A DNA stretch of 64,000 nt from Atkinsonella hypoxylon. Taxonomy: Eukaryota; Ascomycota; Sordariomycetes; Hypocreales; Clavicipitaceae. The notes under the pieces were generated by a model, which searched no databases, had not been told where the DNA came from, and saw only the letters and a list, made by a program, of their open reading frames with translations. Each line of letters begins with the position of its first letter. The stretch's first letter is position 1. Below, one piece after another: positions 57,527 to 64,000 of this stretch. The stretch is from positions 62,001-126,000 of the forward strand of contig JFHB01000070.1 of the NCBI GenBank assembly GCA_000729835.1. The letters run 5' to 3'. Made by a program: the position numbers and the translations under genes.

Positions 57527-59128
57527 TCATTCGCCCTTATTGATGCCTTCTTCAGCTGCGACTCGTAGTTCATAGTTCAGGTCAAAGCACTCAGCGAGGA
57601 GCTCGCTGACACTGCTTTGACCTTCAGGGATATCGCCATTAACGACAAACTTGCCATCTACTCGCATATCGTCCAACGAGTTGAGCTGCGTCTGTTGTCA
57701 ACCTGTAGTCCTACTGATATGTACTTGACTGGTTCCTACCTTCATACTGTATGGGTACAGCTCACGTACAGAGGTCACACCTCCGTTCTTCTTCACTTCA
57801 ATAAGGCATCGCTTAAGTGTCTGCAGTTGGTTGTATATCGGTAATAGAGCCTCGGACACCGGCTCTGAGGAGAGCATGAAGGAGTAGATGTAAGCATAAC
57901 TTCGTCGGATAAGGTATAACATCGTTCGTTGCGTCCACAAGTCGGCCGGTTGTCCCTTATCATCCAAGAAATTGCCATTGACTCTGCTCTCGTCAATCTT
58001 GTCGAGTTGTCGTTGGAAGTCGTAGAGGTCGGTCTCGCGCAATGACCAAGCCTGAGTCAAAGATAGTTTTTCCAACTCGTTTCGAATGTTTACTAAAATA
58101 TTGTACGTGGGTTGCCATTGTTCTTGAACATTGCCCTTTCTGAAAATTGAGGATAAGAAACCCAAGTCAGTGGATGGAACAAACAGAGCCTTGAATTGCT
58201 TCGATCCGTACCTCTCCAATACTAGATCGGACCACTTAATGCATCTCTCGTAAAGCTCGCTGATTTCCGTCTCTCCAGGAGGAATGGTACCATCATCGCA
58301 AACAAATTTGCCATCTTTCCGCTTTTCACCAATCTCCAACAGCTGCTTTCTTAGTTTCTGAACTTCTGTAGTTGAAAACTATGTTGCATCATGTCAGCTC
58401 GTCGCATGTCCATCGGATGCACAAAGGCTTGGTTACCTTGGACTTTGTATTAGCCAGCGAAATCTGCCGCATAATGGAAATGAGTTTCTCGTGCGTCGCC
58501 AAGAGGGGGCCGCCTATGCCTTCGAGCCGTTTGCGCAAGTTGTCCAACATGCTCTGACATAGTGCCACCCTCTTGGACAAGAGCGTCAGCAAATAAGGCG
58601 AATGCTTGGCCTGCAATGCCTCCGTCTTTTCCGCTTGGCCGATAGCATTTGCCGTCTCTTCCAGAGTGGACTTGATGCTCTCCAGGTCCTTGGCCGAGTA
58701 CAGGGTTGCCTCGGTCAAGTGGTCCAACAACCGCTTAATCGTGGAGGTGAGAGAGTATGCGGCGGGAGCCTCGTTATTCCGTCCGATAGTTAGGTAGAAA
58801 AGCGACAGTAACTGAAAACAACTTTCCAAAACTTTGTCCACTGTCGCGTGAAAGAAGGGCATGGTTAGCTGCTATTCATAATACCCTAGGATGAGGGACA
58901 GTTGCGCCTACGTCTATTCTCCTCGTGGTTGCTATTCTCTGCCCGAATGTCATTAAGCTCTTTGACCTGCTCGATAGTCTGGTCGTATAGAGGTATCACA
59001 TCTTGGCTGCGAATATATGTAGTTCGATCCTGCTTCAACAATAGAAGCTGATCCCGAATGACGGTGAGCCGAGCCAGAATAGCTTGCTCCCGGGTGTCCC
59101 GCGGTGCGGGTGTCGCTGGTGTATCCAT
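57527..59128 (-). CDS. DUF2408 family protein
   Basis: Fungal DUF2408 protein of unproven function; mostly alpha-helical and probably soluble. Exons 58912-59128, 58437-58840, 57740-58378 and 57527-57685 join in frame to 472 residues. Seen: N-terminal 'LTVIRDQLLLLKQDRTTYIR', 'LDKVLESCFQLLSLFYLTIG', 'LLSKRVALCQSMLDNLRKRL', two repeats of the family motif around 'DGKFVCDDGTIPPGETEISE' and 'DGKFVVNGDIPEGQSSVSEL', and 'RRSYAYIYSFMLSSEPVSEA'. The duplicated 'DGKFV...G.IP.G' motif is diagnostic. The last intron has two in-frame acceptors 6 nt apart (CAGACGCAG, about 57686-57693), so two isoforms differing by Thr-Gln are possible. Start is the first ATG, followed by a Pro/Ala-rich stretch. Confidence 0.88.
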
Positions 59129-60339
59129 GGTCTATATCAATTGTCGCGCAGATTGGCGATATAGGACGGCTTCTGCCGGACGCACTTTAAGCAGCCAGAG
59201 AAGAAAAAAAGATAGGAAATATAGCGATGTTTCGTGCCGCGAGAGTCAACCTTGGTTCGATATGAGTTGTTGCGTAATGTGAGTGCCAGTTCGCCATACG
59301 GTAATTCCGAGGAGAGGGTGTACAGGTAGCTGAAGCGAAGACCGACTCATCAACTAGCGGAACTGGGGCAGGTGGCGTTTGACGCGGGTAGCTTGTCTTG
59401 GGGATGGAGGGGAGGTAATTGAAGAGGGAGGGATGATGAGCTACGCAAGTGGAAGAGAATGGGAGGATTCACTGTAGTTACATACGAAAAAGTTTGGCAG
59501 TTTCTCTGATGATGCAATTAATCAGTTTCCTAGCCTTGCGCTGCAGGCAACCGAGAAGGGTAGTGAGTGGTCATGTCTTAGAGGCAGATTGAGACTGGGG
59601 AATGGTTTGTTTGTCTGTCTTCTGCTAACAGCTAGCAGCAGCTAGTGGGTTGGTTGGTGGGGTAGTTAGTTGGTGGGGTCAACTTGTCTTTCGACTTGGG
59701 CTGCGCTGCTTCCAGTTCTGGTCGCCGCTTGCATAATAGAAGGAAGCCAGGGCTATCATCCTCGCAACACTTGATTGGCTTGCTGCACAGTGTCCCGCGG
59801 GCCGGAGACGGCCTTTTGAATTTTAACGACAAATGTTGTTACAGCAAAAGCGGAGAGATTGATGAAGCAGACGGTCATATAAGAGACATTACAAGCGAAA
59901 CTCGGTACCAATTTTAGGTCTGGATCTACATCTCAATCACCTCGTGGTGTATCTTCAGTCCTACCAGAAGCCGGCAATATTCTACTACTGATGAGAAATG
60001 GAAAGAATAGTCCGTGCTAGAGCCTGGCATCGTGAAGGGTTTCAAACTCCCGATGTAATAGTGCAAATTGCCTAGCGAGAACTGCAATGCAATGATTGGC
60101 TGCGCCACTCCAGCCAATCAATCGTCGCTCTCACCTCCCGCTTGTCAGCGCACCGGCACACGGAAAACCCAACTTAGCCCCACCGATTTTAGGTCTTGAA
60201 GCCCTCCAGAGCGAAATTTCGGCCAGGGTCATTTTCCTGTGGTGACAGCCCGTTATGGTGATTATTGCACTACATCCACCACGAACCTCGCTGCAGACTT
60301 GTCGTTCATCCACCTCCACCACGACAAAATCTATACACA
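59129..60339. other. Divergent intergenic region of DUF2408 and P1
   Basis: About 1.2 kb separating two divergent genes. Short ORFs only. It should hold the ribosomal P1 promoter (right half, with a C/A-rich leader) and the DUF2408 promoter. Confidence 0.45.
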
Positions 60340-61147
60340 ATGTCTAACCCTGAGCTTGCTGCGTCCTACGCGGCATTGATCCTCGCCGACGACAATGTGG
60401 AGATCACCGTAAGTTTCAACCCACTCTGCAGTCGGCATCGAGACATACTACCACACGGGTTTTCAAAATTTTGTGCGATTCCCGGCCGGCGCGATGAGGC
60501 TGGACGAAGTTTCGAGACAGCACCTCTGGCAGGAACCTGTCGAACTCACGATTCCGCTTCGCGCCACGTGGGAAAGTACAGGACTGGCGTGTGGTACAAG
60601 AGTTCTTAGATGAAGCAACCGTGGACTGATATGATTTCGCAGTCCGACAAACTCCAGCTCCTGATCAAGGCTGCTGGCATTCAGGATGTAGAGCCTATCT
60701 GGACCTCTATCTTTGCCAAGGTACGACAAAAGATATCCTTTTCCACGAAGACTCATTTTCCCTGCGACCTAAGAACACCCAAGACAGACCACTCCGCGAG
60801 AGGAACTCTGACTGACGCAATCATTCTAGGCTCTAGAGGACAAGGACGTGAAGGACCTGCTCACGAACGTTGGCTCGGGAGGTGGTGCTGCCGCCCCTGC
60901 TGCTGGTGGTGGTGCTGCTGCTGGTGGCGACGCCGCTCCCGCCGAGGAGGAGAAGAAGGAAGAGGGTACGTGCTGCTCTCCCTGCTAAAGAGATTCTCGA
61001 CAAGGATTTGTTTAAAAATCTTCCTTTACGAGAGACTCTATTTTTCTGCCTTCCCGCCTCCCCCTATCTTGACGATCTGTTTTACTAACAATTCCAACAG
61101 AGAAGGAGGAGTCCGACGAGGATATGGGTTTCGGTCTCTTCGACTAA
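60340..61147 (+). CDS. 60S acidic ribosomal protein P1
   Basis: Cytosolic ribosomal stalk protein P1; P1/P2 dimers bind P0 and recruit translational GTPases. Exons 60340-60408, 60643-60720, 60830-60965 and 61101-61147 join in frame to 109 residues, the normal length. Seen: 'MSNPELAASYAALILADDNV', 'EITSDKLQLLIKAAGIQDVE', 'WTSIFAKALEDKDVKDLLTN', the Gly/Ala hinge, an acidic Lys/Glu run and the conserved C-terminal 'SDEDMGFGLFD'. The 'LADD.VEIT.DK' start distinguishes P1 from P2. Introns are long for this window (234, 109 and 135 nt), as is usual for fungal ribosomal-protein genes. A C/A-rich leader precedes the ATG. Confidence 0.95.
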
Positions 61148-61715
61148 ACGAAATATCACAACGACTGTTTTCTTGCTTCTTTGTACTTCAACTGCATGGC
61201 TTCGGGGTTCACAAATCAATCGATCATACAGGATGGAGATGGGGCGCATATTGTTGTATCCCTGCGGCTCTGGACAGAGGTAGCCTTCGTCTCATATACG
61301 AGTAATATGATTTGAATGCACTCAAGACACAAACAAGAACATGCGCAAACAAAATTTGAGAAATCGGAGTTTAAATGCGGCGTGGGGCGGGACTTTAAAA
61401 AAAGAAACCGGAGGACGGTTTGTGGTCATATATAGGCTTTCAGGATTGAATGGCTTGCTGTCAAGTGTGTGAATGCGTTAGTCAGCATCGTGATATGCTC
61501 CTTTTTTCCTGTTTGGTCGTGCATAAGAATGTGTGAAATGCAAGTATGATCACATGTCTTTTTGTCTTGCAAGTCCGACTTGCAGATGCCTTTATATTCT
61601 GACCCACGACCGTCCGTTATGCTATGCTGGATGATCGACCATGGACCAACCTGTCATCATATGGTCATACTTGAGCGTCATCAACGCCGCTTCATGCTCT
61701 TGGAGTGACAAACAA
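61148..61715. other. Convergent 3' region of P1 and the UBX gene
   Basis: About 570 bp between two converging stops; T/A-rich in part, with likely polyadenylation signals. No gene seen. Confidence 0.45.
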
Positions 61716-62897
61716 TTATTTGACAATCAACACCGCAGACGGCACCAAGCCCGCCTCCTTCAACGTCTTGGACATATCCATATCCCCTTGAAAAACCTGT
61801 CTGGGAAACGTAGTCGAAAAACTCGAAACCATCAACCCCGTCTCCTGCTGCACCTGCTGTGCTACCTCAAACAAAGTCGTCTCCGCAGCTAGCGTCTTGA
61901 CCAAATTGCCATTCGGCGTCTGAAGCCTCAGCTTGGCCTGACTGTGATCAGCCTTTGGCTTCGCCGGCGTAGCAGAGGGAGCAGATGCAGCTGCTCCAGC
62001 ATCATGCTCAGGCACCCTACCTTCCCGAGCCGCTTTAGCCTCTTCTGCTTTGCGACGTCGCTCAGCCTTGTCGGCTTCAATCTTGGCTTTGATGCGCTTC
62101 TTGGCCTCGATGTCATCCTGCTTCTCCTGGCGCTTACGCGCAGCCTCTTTAATCTGCTCCTTGCGAGCGAGCTCTTCCTTTGCGTCCTGACTCTCCTTGG
62201 TTGATTTTTGCCGAATTTGCTAGCATCCTCGACATGAGTACGAAGCTTTGACCACAAGGACAAGGTTCTGCGTAAATGATTTGAACTTGGGTTGAGAAAA
62301 CTCACCTCATTTCGCTTGGCATCCACCTTGTCTTGTACCGACTTCTCGGCTCGCTTGGCCCTCAGACGCTCGCGCAGCTCTTCTAGCTTGGCCTTCTTTT
62401 CTTCTTCGGTCAGAGGGGCAATCTCCTCCGTTGACTCGGAGAAGTCAGTGTGTTCGCTATGTGAACATGATGGTTAGATTCTACATTCGTAATTTTGAGC
62501 AGAAACACGTACGTCTTGGTGGCGTGAAAGGTAGCCAGGTCATGGTTGCGAAACCTCTTGCCACACTCGTTGCAAACAAGTGAGCGAGCTTGACCTGTCT
62601 CGAGCTCGGCAATCTTGGCTTTGGTCTCGGCGTCCTCTTCGTCGTCGTCGCCGCCTGCACCTTGTGCTTTGCTGGCTTCAGCTGCCTGTATCTCCTCAAG
62701 GGACCTGTCTTGGTTGTCTTCTAGCCATTGCAGAGCACCCTGGACTGAAGCCTAGGAGGTTAGATATATCGCGTTGTCGTCAGGATGTTTTATTCATTAC
62801 TAGCATTGAACATACGTCCGCCACTCTTTTTCACGGCGATTTCGGCCCGAGCCTTGTCGAAGCCCATCTCGGCGAGGGCTTCTACATCTGACGGCAT
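61716..62897 (-). CDS. UBA-UBX protein (SAKS1/UBXN1-like)
   Basis: Probable Cdc48/p97 adaptor that binds ubiquitin through an N-terminal UBA domain and Cdc48 through a C-terminal UBX domain. Exons 62816-62897, 62513-62744, 62306-62456 and 61716-62219 join in frame to 322 residues. Seen: UBA about 1-42 ('VEALAEMGFDKARAEIAVKK', 'GLQGALQWLEDNQDRSL'), a C2H2-like knuckle about 78-105 ('LVCNECGKRFRNHDLATFHA' then 'TKTEHTDFSE'), a long charged coiled coil ('EELRERLRAKRAEKSVQDKV', 'KRQEKQDDIEAKKRIKAKIE'), and UBX about 238-322 ('AKLRLQTPNGNLVKTLAAET', 'SSFSTTFPRQVFQGDMDMSK', 'LKEAGLVPSAVLIVK'). The UBX surface motif FPR is present in 'FPRQVF'. Normal length. The start ATG directly precedes the UBA helix. 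Confidence 0.92.
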
Positions 62898-63879
62898 TTT
62901 TGGGATTAGGAGCTGTGAGGGAAGTTGATGATGTTACAGAGGCGACGCTGGGGGGCGTTTGCAGCGGGCACTTTGGGTTGGAGGGGTACGGAATAGTTAA
63001 TAATAAGCCGTTCCAGGGTGAAGTGCTGTAGTGGGGTCTGGGGTCTTGTTATGTAGCCCATAAGCCTATACGGAGTAACTTTAACCAAGTTGATGACAGT
63101 GACGGCACAGTTATGACGGAGAACGAATGTTGCACAGGATGAGGATCTTGTATTTTGCGTTCATTCAATTTGAATCTGCTTTTCTTTCCTTTATCTGTGT
63201 ACCTAGACAAGTAAACGCAGCGCCGAATTGGACAAGGGTATTCCGTAGATACCCCTAGGTGCCTGCCTGGTAGTCACCTTAGTCACTCAAGCGTCCCCCG
63301 ACTGGGTGGGTTCCTCAAGGCAGAGGCAATCCAATTCATGCCCAGGTACCTTGGTACCTAAGGTAGCTGACACTACCTAAGTCCACTGCACCCGCAGGTA
63401 CTGAGCACCTAGGCACAAGTGTCTGGTGGTTTTGGTCTCGCCTCTGCCCTTCTGCATGTGCAACTCCGCCATGGTCACTGACTTATCACCAGGGCCGTAC
63501 GCACGACGGCCAACTTCGTCTTTTTTTTTTTGCCATCTCGACACACTGCCCGCCTGCTCTTTGTGCCCATCGCAAGACTTAGACACCACTCCTTTGCCTC
63601 CATTAGCCTCGTAAGTAAGGAATCATCTCATCTTTTCCATGCGCACCGGCCTATGTAGGTAGGTGTGCATTCTTGGTAGCCGTGGCACGCTCTCCACACC
63701 CAACGTCGAGACCCGATCCCAGCCCCGATCCCAGCCCCGATCCCAGCCTTCATCTGTTGTCCGACGACTGACATTCTGCCCGCTCAGAAACCTCGACGAC
63801 GACGACGAACGCTTCCTCCTCTGCGGTGCCCGTTCAGTCGCCCATCTCTATCGATTCTTGATTGTCCCATCCGCCCATC
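62898..63879. promoter_or_regulatory. Divergent promoter region, UBX and VAP genes
   Basis: About 980 bp between divergent ATGs. Contains CCTAGGTA/GGTACCTA palindromic words (63251-63258 and 63346-63370), a T-run at 63520-63530 and a 12-bp tandem repeat at 63713-63748. No protein gene recognised. Confidence 0.45.
63713..63748. repeat. CGATCCCAGCCC 12-bp tandem repeat
   Basis: Three tandem 12-bp copies in the leader region upstream of the partial VAP-like gene, read directly. Confidence 0.85.
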
Positions 63880-64000
63880 ATGTCGGTCGATATCTTCCCG
63901 CTCGAGCTGAACTTCGCTCGTATGTGTCCATGATGATGCCAATTTCGAGCATGCCTCGGCTACACCGCAGATTTCAAATCCTCACACTAGTCAGGGCCGT
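63880..64000 (+). CDS. VAP/Scs2-like MSP-domain protein, 5' end only
   Basis: Only the first exon (63880 to 63919) and the first six bases of a second exon are in the window; the gene runs off the right edge. The first 13 residues, 'MSVDIFPLELNFA', are followed by a GTATGT donor; the sequence resumes at about 63995 with GGCCGT after a CAG acceptor. Joining gives Arg-Pro, matching the 'MSVDI.P.EL.F.RPF' start of the major-sperm-protein domain in fungal VAP/Scs2 proteins, ER membrane proteins that tether organelles by binding FFAT motifs. The rest of the domain and the tail anchor cannot be checked here. Confidence 0.65.

Noticed and set aside
59926..60117. 63-codon minus-strand ORF in the P1/DUF2408 intergenic region
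   Set aside because: Too short, no conserved features, and located where the P1 promoter must lie.

Overview
This window looks like nuclear DNA of a filamentous ascomycete, most probably a sordariomycete of the Hypocreales type (an inference). The evidence is split protein-coding genes with short introns (about 42-110 nt, GTRNGT donors), pyrimidine-rich leaders, long gene-free stretches full of poly-A/T and poly-C runs, and typical Pezizomycotina families (CFEM/PTH11-type receptors, a hydrophobin, a sedolisin, GtaA-type glutaminase, NmrA-like protein). No rRNA, confident tRNA, CRISPR array or intact transposon was seen. Exon boundaries were set by hand from splice consensus plus continuity of reading frame and protein family; every multi-exon model given sums to a multiple of three.

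Layout. 0.5-1.8 kb: translin (minus). 2.8-4.1 kb: decayed TPR-like gene. 5.3-7.3 kb: secreted S53 peptidase with an odd 28-nt gap in its frame. 7.3-13.7 kb: gene-poor. 13.7-16.1 kb: secreted glutaminase A family protein. 17.3-18.8 and 22.2-23.7 kb: two paralogous CFEM-domain PTH11-type membrane receptors, same strand, 3.4 kb apart. 23.7-28.2 kb: gene-free, with a dense cluster of micro- and minisatellites. 28.2-30.0 kb: sugar/SV2-like MFS transporter. 30-35 kb: gene-free, with a possible eroded transposon. 35.1-35.4 kb: small hydrophobin-like protein. 37.2-38.4 kb: NmrA-like oxidoreductase. 40.1-40.4 kb: 56-residue cysteine-rich secreted protein. 41.6-42.6 kb: APH-like kinase. 43.7-44.8 kb: unknown basic protein. 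46.8-47.8 kb: C2H2 factor. 50.5-52.3 kb: Dal5-like MFS permease.

From 52.9 kb to the right edge the region is compact and housekeeping in character: BZZ1 (F-BAR/C1/SH3), a 79-residue orphan, a YCII-like protein, a DUF2408 protein, ribosomal P1, a UBA-UBX protein and the first exon of a VAP/Scs2-type MSP protein. The 5-52 kb part is enriched in secreted, surface and transport functions (nutrient acquisition, surface sensing, hydrophobic coat, small effector-like proteins), spaced far apart. I see no biosynthetic gene cluster. The most unusual items are the CFEM-receptor pair, the atypical hydrophobin and the 8-Cys micro-protein, the sub-minimal intron of the sedolisin, a perfect 22-bp palindrome upstream of the Dal5-like gene, and recurring intergenic palindromic words (TACGGARTA and CCTAGGTA types).
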